Part shown: positions 36,456 through 46,948 of the stretch, piece by piece | How the letters are laid out: the number at the start of each line of letters is the position of its first letter | Numbering within the stretch: the stretch's first letter is position 1 | NCBI GenBank assembly: GCA_016201285.1 | Contig: JACQDE010000076.1 | Location: 1-52,819 of the forward strand | From: Acidobacteriota bacterium | Lineage (GTDB): Bacteria; Acidobacteriota; Terriglobia; Acidiferrales; UBA7541 | Direction: 5' to 3' | DNA: 52,819 bases | The notes under the pieces: model-generated | Told to the model about the DNA's origin: nothing | Database searches by the model: none | The model's input: the letters and a program-made list of their open reading frames with translations, nothing else | Program-made: the position numbers and the translations under genes

Positions 36456-36491
36456 AATGATTCCTCCGAAAAATGCGGGCGCTTCAGGAAT

Positions 36492-36588
36492 TGTCACGCC
36501 GAACGAAGCGGAAGCCAATCGTTGAGATCCTTCGCTTCGCTCAGGATGACAGGCTCGACTTTGATGACCGGCTCGACTTTCAAGACAC
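36492..36588. repeat. Dispersed-type repeat in thiolase-dehydrogenase spacer
   Basis: It contains GATCCTTCGCTTCGCTCAGG followed by ATGACA (36526-36551) and, in inverted orientation, a diverged counterpart beginning TTGTCACGCCGAACGAAGCG at 36491. Two near-direct copies of GGCTCGACTTT follow. A related segment (TTCCTCGGAATGACA) occurs upstream of msrA near 18390. Confidence 0.5.
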
Positions 36589-37776
36589 CTACTGCATAGA
36601 CTCGACAATCACGGCGATGCCCTGCCCGCCGCCGATGCAGGCGGTAGCCAGACCGTAACGCGCGTTGCGGCGGCGCAGCTCGAAGAGCAGCGTGAGCACG
36701 AGGCGCGCGCCAGTGGCGCCGAGAGGATGTCCGAGGGCGATGGCGCCGCCGTTGACGTTGACTTTGTTGCGGTTCAGCGCGAGTGCCTTTTCCACAGCGA
36801 GGTACTGCGGCGCGAAGGCCTCGTTCACTTCGATCAAGTCCATATCCTTCATGCGCAGGCCGGCGCGGAGCAGGGCCGCCTCCGACGCCGGCACCGGCCC
36901 GATGCCCATGATGCGCGGCTCCACGCCGACGGCGGCCCAAGAGACCAGCCGGCCCATGGGTTTCCAGCCGCGCTCCTTGGCCACTTTCGCGTGCGTCATC
37001 ACCATCGCGGCGGCGCCATCCACGATGCCGCTGGCATTGCCGGCGGTGATGATGCCGTCCTTCTTAAAGGCCGGCGGCAGCGCCTGGAGCGATTCCATGG
37101 TCGTCTCCGGGCGGCGGTGGTCGTCTTCGGTGATGAGCTGCGTCTTGCGCCCGGTCTTCACTTCGACGGGCACGGTCTCGTCACTGAACCGGCCGGCGCG
37201 GAAGGCTTCTTCGGCGAGTTGCTGGCTGCGCAGGGCAAACTCGTCGCACTCGCGGCGGGTGATGCTGTACTCGGTGGCGAGGTTTTCGGCCGTGTCCGCC
37301 ATGTAGCAGCCGCAGTAGGTATCAAGCAGGGCGACGGTGAGCGAGTCCTCGAGCTTGCCTTCGCCGAGGCGGAAGCCGGAGCGTGCGCCGCGGACGACGT
37401 GCGGCGCCTGGGTCATGTTCTCCATGCCGCCGGCGAGCACGATCTTGGCTTCGTTCATCAGGATGCGGTGCGCGCCCTGGACAATCGCTTCCATGCCGGA
37501 GCCGCACAGGCGGTTGACGGTGACGGCGGGCGTCTCCACTTTGAGCCCCGTCTTCAGCCCGACGTGCCGCGCGCCGTAGATGGCGTCGCCGCTGGTCTGC
37601 ATCACGTTGCCGAAGACGACGTGCTCGAACTCCGCCGGCTCCACGCCCGAGCGGCGGATGGCTTCGCGCGAGGCGCTGGCGCCCAGTTCGAGCGCGGAAA
37701 CGTCCTTGAACGCCCCGGTGTAGCGAGACATCGGCGTGCGCGCGCCGGCCAAAATCACAACATCCATGGGAAGCAT
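36589..37776 (-). CDS. Acetyl-CoA acetyltransferase (thiolase)
   Basis: A 395-residue thiolase. Nucleophile cysteine in VNRLCGSGMEAI (near residue 90), the GGMENMTQAPH block, NASGIVDGAAAMV, the histidine in GGAIALGHPLGATGARLVL and the C-terminal cysteine in ATACIGGGQGIAVIVE are all present. It condenses two acetyl-CoA or cleaves 3-ketoacyl-CoA. Start at ATG 37776 has AGGAG nine bases upstream. First gene of the three-gene acyl-CoA set. Confidence 0.93.
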   Translation of the reverse strand: MLPMDVVILAGARTPMSRYTGAFKDVSALELGASASREAIRRSGVEPAEFEHVVFGNVMQTSGDAIYGARHVGLKTGLKVETPAVTVNRLCGSGMEAIVQGAHRILMNEAKIVLAGGMENMTQAPHVVRGARSGFRLGEGKLEDSLTVALLDTYCGCYMADTAENLATEYSITRRECDEFALRSQQLAEEAFRAGRFSDETVPVEVKTGRKTQLITEDDHRRPETTMESLQALPPAFKKDGIITAGNASGIVDGAAAMVMTHAKVAKERGWKPMGRLVSWAAVGVEPRIMGIGPVPASEAALLRAGLRMKDMDLIEVNEAFAPQYLAVEKALALNRNKVNVNGGAIALGHPLGATGARLVLTLLFELRRRNARYGLATACIGGGQGIAVIVESMQ

Positions 37777-37798
37777 GATGACAGCTCCTGAAAAAAAC

Positions 37799-40345
37799 TC
37801 AGAGTGAGAGGACGGCGTCGCCGCCCTTTTTGCGCGCCTCTTCGAGCCCGAATTCGGCGCGGTTGATCAGATCGGTGACGATGTCTTCGGCGTCGTAGTC
37901 CGGCCGGTTCACCGCCTCGACCACCGAGGCGCTCAACGGCAGCGCCGACTGGTTCCACGGCGGGCGGACGTTGGCCGAAACTTTGCGCAGCTTATCCGCG
38001 AGCGCGCACGCGTCGGCGAGTTTCGTATCCGGCAGGACAAAGGCCAGCGCCCAGCTCGTGTACTTCACCGCCAGGTCGTTCTGCCGCACGGTGGCCTGGA
38101 GCGAGCGGGCGAGCTGCTCCATGTGGCGGTCGAACTGCGGCTCGCCGTGCTGGCGCAGCAGTTCCATGCCTTTGTCCACGGACAGAATGACCAGCGAGAG
38201 CGGCGTGCTCTGCGACTTCATGCGGTTGGTTTCCGAAAGCAGGCAATCCTGGTAGGAGCCGCGGCCGAGCAGTCCGGTTTTTTCGTCGGCGACGGCGAGC
38301 GTGCGCATCAGCGAGCGCAGCTTGGTGTGGTTGACGCCGATGAGCACCTGATCGCCCACCGCCTGGAGGAAGTAGCTTTCGTTCGGCTTCCAGGGGCGGT
38401 CCACGGCGTTGCCGACCACCAGGAAACCGGAGACGGCCTGCGTTTCGCGGTCCGTGAGCTGCACGCCCATGGCGCACTCCAGCCCCATCTCGCGCAACGC
38501 GGGCACGCCGCCCGGATCGAGCTCGAAGGCACCCATTTCGTCCGGAGTGGCCTGGGCGATAGGACCCAGCAACTTCACAATGTGCGCCCCGCCGGAGGGA
38601 TCCACGCCGGGCGCGCAGTATTCCGAGGCCATCTGCGGCGGCTGGCCCGGCGGGCCGACCACGGCCAGGCAGCGTGTCACCTTCAGGTATTTGCCGATTT
38701 CGTTGACGGCGGTGGAGAGCACCGCCTTGGGCGTGGATTGGCGGTGCACGGTACGCGTGATTTCTGAAATCTTGCCGAGGTCGCGGAGCGTATCGGCGCT
38801 GTAAGTGCCGCTGCGGGAGGCGGCGGGCTCCACCGCCACGGCCTCGACGCGCGCGGGTTCGGCTCTGCGCGCGGCGGCGCGCGGCGGCCACCAGTTGGCC
38901 AGCTCGAAGAGGCTGCGCAGGCGCTGGTTGTTTTCTTCCTCGCCGGGGAACATCTCCCCGATTTTCTGAAGGCGCTCGATGGCCTTGGCCTGGAGCGAAT
39001 ACTGGAGAAAGATTTCCGCCTGCACGATCAGGTCTTCGAGCGCCTGCCGGGCGCGCGATTCATCAGATTGCGGCGCCGCGGCGGGTTCCGGCTCCTGCTG
39101 CCCGAAACTCTGCGGCTGGGCCGCGCTGGAGACGATCTTGCCCATGCGCGCGCCTACACCGCGAAGATAGGCCGGGTCGGCCTTGCCTTCGAGCCGCCTC
39201 ATGCGCTCGTGGTTGTGCTGGTCGTAGGGGTCGATATCAATCACGCGGTCGAGCGCGGAGCAGGCCCCCGCGACGTTGCCCGCGTCGAGATAGAGGTCGA
39301 AGAGCTTCGTGAGGACGTTGAAGTACTTCGACTCGCGGTTCAACTCGTCGTACATGCGGCCGCAGAATTCAGCCACCGGCAGCGACGTTGGATTCGTTTC
39401 CAGCAGCTTGTCCATATGCGCCGTAAACTCGTTCTGGCGCTTGGCGGCGAACATGCGGTCCTTCACGATGGAGAAGAGCTCGACGGCGGGCTGGCCTTTG
39501 CCGGCCTTCAAGTACTGATCGGCCAGCTCGAACATTTTTTCGAAGCTGTCGGAATTGTCCTTGTAGAGCTGCTCGATGATGGCGCGGGCGCGGTCGAGCT
39601 GGCCATCCTGCATCAGCGCCGCCCCAAACGTGGTGAGGAACGCGGCGTCGCCTTCCGCCGCCGGGAAGGGCTCGAGCAGTCGCACCGCCTCCTGCGGGGC
39701 GCCCTTGCGGAGAAACGCTTCGGCGTAGAGGAGGGCGACGCTGCGGTCGCCGGGCGAGAGCCGGTACGCGCGGGAAAAGAGATCGAGCGCGCGATCCATT
39801 TCGCCGCCGGCCAGCGTCAACTGCCCCGCGCGCAGCCAGCCGCGCGCGGCAACGTCGGATTTGCCGAGCCGCTCGCTGACTTCGCTCACCTTGATGTGCC
39901 GCTCCGGGTTTTCCGGGTCGAGCGCGGCGATTTTCTCCCAGCAGTTGAGCGCCGCCGCGCCGTCGTTCTGCTTGAGGAACTCTTCGCCGGCTACGTTGTA
40001 GTAGCCGACGGCCTCGTCGCGCTTGCCCTGCCGCTGGAGCAAGTGGGCAAAGCGGATCATGCGGTCGGGCGACTGCTGGACGGATTTCAGGAAGCGGGAG
40101 TAAAGCGCGGCGGCCCGGGTGGTGTCGCCGGAATCCGTTAGCCGGTCGAAGAGCATCCCGTAATACTGCGCGGCCTGGTGCGGATCACCCAGGCGGGTAT
40201 AGAGGTCGCCGAGCGCCTGCACGGCCTCCTGGTTGTTGGGGAATTCCTTGAGGACGGCCCGGTATTCCTCGACGGCGTCCTGGAGTTTGTTCTTCTCCAG
40301 ATACTTCTTGGCGCGTTCGAGGTGTTTGGTGACGTCGGCGCTCAT
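37799..40345 (-). CDS. TPR-GAF-degenerate GGDEF protein
   Basis: An 848-residue protein without signal peptide or membrane helices. Residues about 1-420 are tetratricopeptide repeats (AKKYLEKNKLQDAVEEYRAVLKEFPNN, ALYSRFLKS, LLYAEAFLRKGAPQEAVRLLEP). A further helical segment follows near 435-490, then a GAF-like domain at about 545-680 (TPKAVLSTAVNEIGKYLKVTRC, LQAVGDQVLIGVNH). The last 160 residues follow the GGDEF fold (VADEKTGLLGRGSYQDCL, LSLVILSVDKG), but the active loop is KYTSWALAF instead of GGDEF, so cyclic-di-GMP synthesis is not expected. Likely a scaffold or sensor; function unknown. Confidence 0.75.
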   Translation of the reverse strand: MSADVTKHLERAKKYLEKNKLQDAVEEYRAVLKEFPNNQEAVQALGDLYTRLGDPHQAAQYYGMLFDRLTDSGDTTRAAALYSRFLKSVQQSPDRMIRFAHLLQRQGKRDEAVGYYNVAGEEFLKQNDGAAALNCWEKIAALDPENPERHIKVSEVSERLGKSDVAARGWLRAGQLTLAGGEMDRALDLFSRAYRLSPGDRSVALLYAEAFLRKGAPQEAVRLLEPFPAAEGDAAFLTTFGAALMQDGQLDRARAIIEQLYKDNSDSFEKMFELADQYLKAGKGQPAVELFSIVKDRMFAAKRQNEFTAHMDKLLETNPTSLPVAEFCGRMYDELNRESKYFNVLTKLFDLYLDAGNVAGACSALDRVIDIDPYDQHNHERMRRLEGKADPAYLRGVGARMGKIVSSAAQPQSFGQQEPEPAAAPQSDESRARQALEDLIVQAEIFLQYSLQAKAIERLQKIGEMFPGEEENNQRLRSLFELANWWPPRAAARRAEPARVEAVAVEPAASRSGTYSADTLRDLGKISEITRTVHRQSTPKAVLSTAVNEIGKYLKVTRCLAVVGPPGQPPQMASEYCAPGVDPSGGAHIVKLLGPIAQATPDEMGAFELDPGGVPALREMGLECAMGVQLTDRETQAVSGFLVVGNAVDRPWKPNESYFLQAVGDQVLIGVNHTKLRSLMRTLAVADEKTGLLGRGSYQDCLLSETNRMKSQSTPLSLVILSVDKGMELLRQHGEPQFDRHMEQLARSLQATVRQNDLAVKYTSWALAFVLPDTKLADACALADKLRKVSANVRPPWNQSALPLSASVVEAVNRPDYDAEDIVTDLINRAEFGLEEARKKGGDAVLSL

Positions 40346-40541
40346 GCGCGTTTTCCGCGGACCGCAGGGCTTCCTGGGCCGCGGCAGAATTCTCTTCCCC
40401 GATGGACGCGGCCCCGCTGAGACGGGACGCGACGACTGGGCTGGTCGGACCCGCGTTCCGAAGCTAAAAGACTATATATCCTACGGGGGACTCCGGCCAG
40501 AAGCAAACGTCGAGCGGACCCACGTTGGGGAACGCCACAAG

Positions 40542-41576
40542 TCATGAACCGCTGCGCTCCACTGCCTGGTCCGCCAGCCGGCGAACTTGTCCGGAGAGGC
40601 CCGACACATTGAGTCCGCTGCGCACCAGCGCCAGAAAACCGAGGAGAAGAAACGGCAAGGTCAGCAGAAGATAGCCGGCGATGGAAAAGCCCGCCGCCCG
40701 CGACTTCTCCACACCGAGCAACGTCAGGCCGAACACGCAGAAAAACTGGTAGGAGCCGGCGTTTGCCGGCGCGTTCGGCACCGCCACTCCCAGATTGATG
40801 ATGATCAGCACCGCCGCCGCGGCCCAGAGTGTCAACCCGAAACCAAAGGCGTTGGTCATCGCCCAGAGAGCGAGAATCTGTCCAGCAGGGATGAGACTGG
40901 ATGCCACGGCCGCCACGTAGAAGCTGGGGGCCTTTGCCTGCACCCGCAACCCTTCCAGCACGCGTCCAAGCCGCGTCTCCGTCTGACCGGAGGGCTGGCC
41001 GCTCCGCATCCGCGCCAAGTGGCGCCGCTCGAGGACGCACAGCAACACAATGAATCCGAGCAGCAGGAGCAGGATCACCAGACCGAAGGCTTCTGCGGCC
41101 CGCTTCATGCTGCCGGGTAGCGGCACGTGCAACGAGACCACTCCAATGGCCAGCGCCATCAGCACCCCATCCAGCAGCCTTTCCACACCGACCAGCGTTA
41201 ATACGACGGGGAACGGCAGCCCAGCATCCCGGGCCACCAGATGCGCCCGCAACAGTTCACCCGCTCGCAGCGGCAAGACCTCATTCACGAACAGCCCGGC
41301 GTAGATCGCTCGGACACACTGTGAAACTCGCACGCGCCCCACCGGCAACAGCAGGAGTTTCCAGCGCAACCCTTGCGCAACGTAGCTCAGCAGATCGCAA
41401 CCCACCCCCGCCGCCACCCAGCCCCAGCGCAACGAGGGCAGATCACGAAACGCCCGCTCCGGATGTATGTCGTGCAACACCCAGGCCAGGCAAGCTGCGG
41501 CGAGCAGATAGCCGAGCCATTGCGTGCGCGCGGGCGCGTTGGCCCGGGTCCTGCCCCCGGTTCGTTCGTTGCTCAC
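40542..41576 (-). CDS. Flippase-like integral membrane protein (LPG synthase TM / UPF0104 type)
   Basis: A 344-residue membrane protein with about eight hydrophobic helices, matching the membrane half of MprF-like proteins: LRWKLLLLPVGRVRVSQCVRAIYAGLFVNEVLPLRAGELLRAHLV, TLVGVERLLDGVLMALAIGVV and VAVPNAPANAGSYQFFCVFGLTLLGV. It could move aminoacylated phosphatidylglycerol, or another lipid, across the inner membrane. GTG 41576 is chosen because it overlaps the stop of the upstream hydrolase gene (GTGA); a TTG seven codons earlier is possible. Confidence 0.8.
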   Translation of the reverse strand: MSNERTGGRTRANAPARTQWLGYLLAAACLAWVLHDIHPERAFRDLPSLRWGWVAAGVGCDLLSYVAQGLRWKLLLLPVGRVRVSQCVRAIYAGLFVNEVLPLRAGELLRAHLVARDAGLPFPVVLTLVGVERLLDGVLMALAIGVVSLHVPLPGSMKRAAEAFGLVILLLLLGFIVLLCVLERRHLARMRSGQPSGQTETRLGRVLEGLRVQAKAPSFYVAAVASSLIPAGQILALWAMTNAFGFGLTLWAAAAVLIIINLGVAVPNAPANAGSYQFFCVFGLTLLGVEKSRAAGFSIAGYLLLTLPFLLLGFLALVRSGLNVSGLSGQVRRLADQAVERSGS

Positions 41577-42364
41577 TTTTGGTTCTGTTCGATCCAATTC
41601 AGGCCCGTGCGAAGCTGAGAGAAAAAGGTGTGCCGGTTCCCGTCGAAGCGGTGATTCTTGGCTTCCACGAGAACGAACTTTTTCGGTTCTCCGGCCAGGG
41701 CAAACAGTTGCTTCACCGTGTTGAGCGGGGTGTACTGGTCCCCGCTCGACTGGAGCATCAAGAAAGGCACAGGGGACACCCTGGCCATATAGGGACCACT
41801 GGCAAACATCGGCTCATCCGGATCTTTTTTCGTCACCCAGGTGATGGCGTCGTACCACCGCCAGGCGAGCAGGCTTCTCTCCCCAAGGCCGATCGCCACA
41901 AGACCGGCAATCCATTCGCGGCCCTGAGCCAGTGCAACGCCGAGCAGGGCCAGCCCCGCGCCTTCGGACCAGCCCACAAGAATCACAGGACGCTTGCCAT
42001 CTCGCCTTGCCCACTCGGCGATTCCCCTCAGGTCCGCTGCGATTTCCGCTTCGGTCAGCACGGTTTTTCCCGTAAAGCTCTCCAGGTAAACCTTTGTGTC
42101 CAGCCCGAAGGTGTCGTAACCCCAGCCGGCCATGGTTTCTGCCATGGTCACCGACATTCCGCGCCAGCCGCCGTCGCCGCAGGCGAACAGCACCATTGGC
42201 TTGGTCGCTGGCCGGAGTTCACTCCTGCCGGGATAGAAGTAGACAGATTGAGACTTCCCGCGCACTTGCGGAAAATTCTTTCCCGGTGAGGGCGTCTGCC
42301 CGGCAGCCGGATGCACCCAAGAGAAAACGAGCATCAGAGCTGGAAGTGCGAGGCTGCGGATCAT
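41573..42364 (-). CDS. VirJ/AcvB-like exported alpha/beta hydrolase
   Basis: A 263-residue alpha/beta hydrolase with signal peptide (RSLALPALMLVFSWVHPAAGQ). VLFACGDGGWRGMS opens the fold; the nucleophile elbow is LVGWSEGAGLALL, with an acid in LQSSGDQYTPL and histidine in EAKNHRF. It resembles VirJ and the C-terminal part of Agrobacterium AcvB, a lysyl-phosphatidylglycerol hydrolase. The gene lies between a lysyltransferase-like synthase and a flippase-like gene, overlapping each by four bases, which supports a role in aminoacyl-lipid turnover. Start ATG 42364 set by the signal peptide. Confidence 0.75.
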   Translation of the reverse strand: MIRSLALPALMLVFSWVHPAAGQTPSPGKNFPQVRGKSQSVYFYPGRSELRPATKPMVLFACGDGGWRGMSVTMAETMAGWGYDTFGLDTKVYLESFTGKTVLTEAEIAADLRGIAEWARRDGKRPVILVGWSEGAGLALLGVALAQGREWIAGLVAIGLGERSLLAWRWYDAITWVTKKDPDEPMFASGPYMARVSPVPFLMLQSSGDQYTPLNTVKQLFALAGEPKKFVLVEAKNHRFDGNRHTFFSQLRTGLNWIEQNQK

Positions 42365-44037
42365 GATTCGAGGTCTTCTTCGCGCGGATCGTGCAGTTTG
42401 GAAACCCGGGCGAGGGCGATGCCGATGTCCGCTAGATGCAGGGCGCTGCGGTAAACAATGTAACGCGGCTCCCATAGATTCGCAAACTTACCCTTGAACT
42501 CCTGCAGTCCCTGATTGCTGAAAATGAAGTTCAATCGCTGAAAGAAGAAGGAGATGGCACGCTCTTCGGCGGTGGCATCCGCGCGCTCAACGATGCCCGC
42601 CAGCGGCGCCATCCCCAGATTGAACCGCGTGTGGCCCCGCTCCCGTTCGGCAAGGAAGAGCTTGACGAGCAGATAGTCCATGACGCCGTTCGGCGCCTCG
42701 GTGCTGCGCCGCATCAGGTCGATTGTGGCTTCGCCTTTGCAATACGAAGGGATGATGTTGGCAAATGCGTGGGTCCTGCCCGCGGGGTCCTCAAGTACAA
42801 GCAGCGGCGTACCGCGCAGGTAGTCCGGGTCAAAGTGTCCCAGCGTGAAGGTCCGTTCCCGCCGCCCCGGAATCTGTAACCACTCGTCGGAAACCTGCTT
42901 GCAGGCGGCCAGTGCCGGTTCGTCAACCGGCGGATCCACCCACCGGCACCGATAACCCTCCTTCTCGAAATAGTTTACTCGATTCCGCAAATGCCTTGCC
43001 GCCTTGCCCGAAAGGGTGAACTGAGCCAGGTCCACAATTGCATCCTGGCCCAGATGCAGCCGCTTCAAGCCGAACCTGTGGTACACCGGCAGGAAGTCCG
43101 GCAGTGCCTGGTAGAAGGCGAACCGCCAGTCGTTCGCGTCGCACATCGCGATGAAATCGCCGACGATTTCTTCGAGTTCCTCTTCGGGCCCGACCGGGTC
43201 CGCGAGGGCAAGAGCCACGTTTCCTCCCACCCGGTACGCAAGGGCGGAGCGCCTGGAGCGGGAGAACAGATAGGACTTGTCCGGCCAGACCTTGAAATAG
43301 TCCAGCGAGGAACGTCCGTATTGCTCGACCAGCTTTCGCACCTCTTCGCGCTCGTGTGGCAGGGTCTGATACTCGTGCACCACGGGCCGGAAAATCGAGT
43401 AAAGACTGTAAAGAAAAGCGCTCGCGCCGATCAGGTACATCGAATCGAGAAACCATTCCGCGTAGCGCGTGTGCGGCACCAGGCGCGGGTCGCCGGAAAG
43501 CGCAAAAAACTTCAGCGTCGTGAGGATGGCGTCGTGCCAATGAAAATTGACACCGAACTGCCTTTCCTCCAGCACCCACAGGCCCAGGCTGCCGTAGATC
43601 ACCACCACCGCCAGCGCCAGCGCTACCCGTTCCATGACCTCGAGGAAATCCGGGATGCTGCTACGTACAGTGAAATGTCGCCGGACAGAGAAGAGCGACA
43701 CTGCAAACAACATGGAAAGCGCGGCATCTTCGTAATCGAGCCCCTTCAGCAGTTGCAGGAAGACCGACAGGAGTGCGATCGCCAGGCCAAGTTGCAGCGC
43801 ACGCCGCTTGCGCTTGAAGATGTTGAACGAGAGCACCACCAGGGCGAAACCGAAGACCAGCGTCAGCGATCGGGTGAGTCGCAGGAATTCCAGCGGGAAA
43901 AAGCTCCTCAGGAGGCGGTGCCGTTCCGGCAAGTTCGGCCCCATCACGGAGTACAGATTGACCAGACCGCTCCCCAGGGCGACCAGGGTCGCAAACCACA
44001 CCACCAGATGCACCCGTTTTGGCAGCTTTATCCTCAT
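42361..44037 (-). CDS. Phosphatidylglycerol lysyltransferase-domain protein (DUF2156)
   Basis: A 558-residue protein. About five hydrophobic segments fill residues 10-215 (HLVVWFATLVALGSGLVNLY, LTLVFGFALVVLSF, VALALAVVVIYGSLGLWVL). The rest is the double-GNAT DUF2156 domain of MprF/LpiA: YGRSSLDYFKVWPDKSYLFS, GDFIAMCDANDWRFAFYQ, RHLRNRVNYFEKEGY, IDLMRRSTEAPNGVMDYL and FNLGMAPLAG. It likely transfers an amino acid from tRNA to phosphatidylglycerol. The full MprF flippase half is absent and appears as a separate gene two positions downstream. ATG adjoins the stop of the upstream gene (TAGATG). Confidence 0.85.
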   Translation of the reverse strand: MRIKLPKRVHLVVWFATLVALGSGLVNLYSVMGPNLPERHRLLRSFFPLEFLRLTRSLTLVFGFALVVLSFNIFKRKRRALQLGLAIALLSVFLQLLKGLDYEDAALSMLFAVSLFSVRRHFTVRSSIPDFLEVMERVALALAVVVIYGSLGLWVLEERQFGVNFHWHDAILTTLKFFALSGDPRLVPHTRYAEWFLDSMYLIGASAFLYSLYSIFRPVVHEYQTLPHEREEVRKLVEQYGRSSLDYFKVWPDKSYLFSRSRRSALAYRVGGNVALALADPVGPEEELEEIVGDFIAMCDANDWRFAFYQALPDFLPVYHRFGLKRLHLGQDAIVDLAQFTLSGKAARHLRNRVNYFEKEGYRCRWVDPPVDEPALAACKQVSDEWLQIPGRRERTFTLGHFDPDYLRGTPLLVLEDPAGRTHAFANIIPSYCKGEATIDLMRRSTEAPNGVMDYLLVKLFLAERERGHTRFNLGMAPLAGIVERADATAEERAISFFFQRLNFIFSNQGLQEFKGKFANLWEPRYIVYRSALHLADIGIALARVSKLHDPREEDLES

Positions 44038-44535
44038 CTATCCGCCTTCGGATTGTCTCGATGGGTGTTCATACCGCAGCACGCTCAGCTTGCCCGATGG
44101 TTCGAGGATGGCCGCGCGCACCTCTTCCACGTCGAACACGCCCTGGCTGCGTAAATTGGAGAGCAGGTCTTCGCGGCTGAAGTTCTCCCTGCGCAGGTTC
44201 GCTTCGATCACGTGGCCGTGGTGAACCAGCACGGTGGGCACGCCTTCGATGGCGCGCTCGAGCTTGCGGCTCGCGGCTGCAGCGCGGCTCACCATCCAGT
44301 TGGCCAAGAGCACGGTCGTCGCGCCCAGCAGCCCGCCAAGCACGGAATTGTCCGGCCCGATCATGGCGTTCTGCAGGACGTTGCTGATCATCAGCAACAC
44401 GATCAAATCGAACGGAGTCATCTGCCCTACTTGGCGCTTGCCAATGATCCGGAAGACCGCGAGCAGAAACAGGTAAACCACAAGAGACCGCAGAATTTTT
44501 TCCAGGACCGGGATTTCCGGCAGCCAGAAGTGCAT
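44038..44535 (-). CDS. YetF/DUF421 membrane protein
   Basis: A 165-residue protein: two or three N-terminal membrane helices (LRSLVVYLFLLAVFRIIG, LIVLLMISNVLQNAMIG, LLGATTVLLANWMVS) followed by the DUF421 globular part (VLVHHGHVIEANLRRENFSREDLLSNLRSQGVFDVEEVRAAILEPSGKLSVL). The family has no firm biochemical role. ATG 44535 is chosen because AAGGAG stands five bases upstream. It heads the lipid-modification gene set. Confidence 0.88.
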   Translation of the reverse strand: MHFWLPEIPVLEKILRSLVVYLFLLAVFRIIGKRQVGQMTPFDLIVLLMISNVLQNAMIGPDNSVLGGLLGATTVLLANWMVSRAAAASRKLERAIEGVPTVLVHHGHVIEANLRRENFSREDLLSNLRSQGVFDVEEVRAAILEPSGKLSVLRYEHPSRQSEGG

Positions 44536-44716
44536 CGCCACTCCTTTGCGTCGGTGTTTCGCAACGCTCGTCTTGAGCCTACTCCCTCACACCGCGGGCT
44601 GCCAAGACTCGAACGCGCACGAATGTGCCTCGGCCGCCGCCTGCGCGCTGGCCGGATTCCCGGAAATGTGGCAGACTGGAATGTTTGGAATACGCACAAA
44701 GAAAAGACAGATTGAT

Positions 44717-44740
44717 CCGATGCGGCGGACACCGCATCGG
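44717..44740 (+). promoter_or_regulatory. Hairpin in the lepA leader
   Basis: Perfect 9-bp stem CCGATGCGG/CCGCATCGG with a 6-base loop, ending 25 bases before the lepA ATG and before its GGAAGG ribosome site. No T-tract follows, so a terminator is unlikely. Confidence 0.5.
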
Positions 44741-44765
44741 GATGGACACGGAAGGCTCACCATAG

Positions 44766-46571
<1,806 letters not shown>

Positions 46572-46575
46572 CGGG

Positions 46576-46668
46576 AGTAAAGGAGGTAGAAGAAGAACCT
46601 CGCGCACAAGGAACGGTTGTGTTGCAGCCTTCTCCTCTGCCTCCTCTATTCCCTTTACCTCCTTTACT
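46576..46668. repeat. Inverted purine/pyrimidine repeats after lepA
   Basis: A perfect 13-bp inverted repeat: AGTAAAGGAGGTA (46576-46588) and its complement at 46656-46668, followed by more C/T-rich heptad-like units to about 46690. It may terminate or protect the lepA transcript. Confidence 0.65.
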
Positions 46669-46720
46669 TCCTTGCTTTCATTCGTTACCTTTTCCGCGCA
46701 CAGACTTCCAAGGAGCTGCC

Positions 46721-46876
46721 ATGAAGGACACCAACGTCGTCGCCGCCATCCTGACCGTGGCGTTTTACACCAGCCGCGGCGGCGCCATGAGCTTGCCGCA
46801 GATCATTGCCACTTATAACGAAATGCGCGAAATGCTCGCCGCGCAGGAAGCCGCAAAGAAGAAAAAGAAGAAGTAG
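46721..46876 (+). CDS. Small protein with Lys-rich tail
   Basis: A 51-residue protein with AAGGAG upstream of ATG 46721. An amphipathic or hydrophobic N-terminal stretch (DTNVVAAILTVAFYTSRGG) is followed by LPQIIATYNEMREMLAAQEA and six lysines. Not recognised. The good ribosome site and codon use favour a real gene. It follows lepA on the same strand after the inverted repeat. Confidence 0.55.
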   Translation: MKDTNVVAAILTVAFYTSRGGAMSLPQIIATYNEMREMLAAQEAAKKKKKK

Positions 46877-46889
46877 CGCCCCCAATACG

Positions 46890-46917
46890 AAAGGGCGGGC
46901 ATGAGCCCGCCCTTGCG
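46890..46917. terminator. GC hairpin between convergent small gene and xseA
   Basis: AAGGGCGGGC/GCCCGCCCTT separated by a 4-base loop (ATGA). It lies between convergent genes and could end both transcripts. No long T-tract. A GTAG directly at the small gene's stop suggests relation to the REP-like elements. Confidence 0.5.
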
Positions 46918-46948
46918 CCTCTGGCAAACCTTCTTTGCTGGTTTGGCG

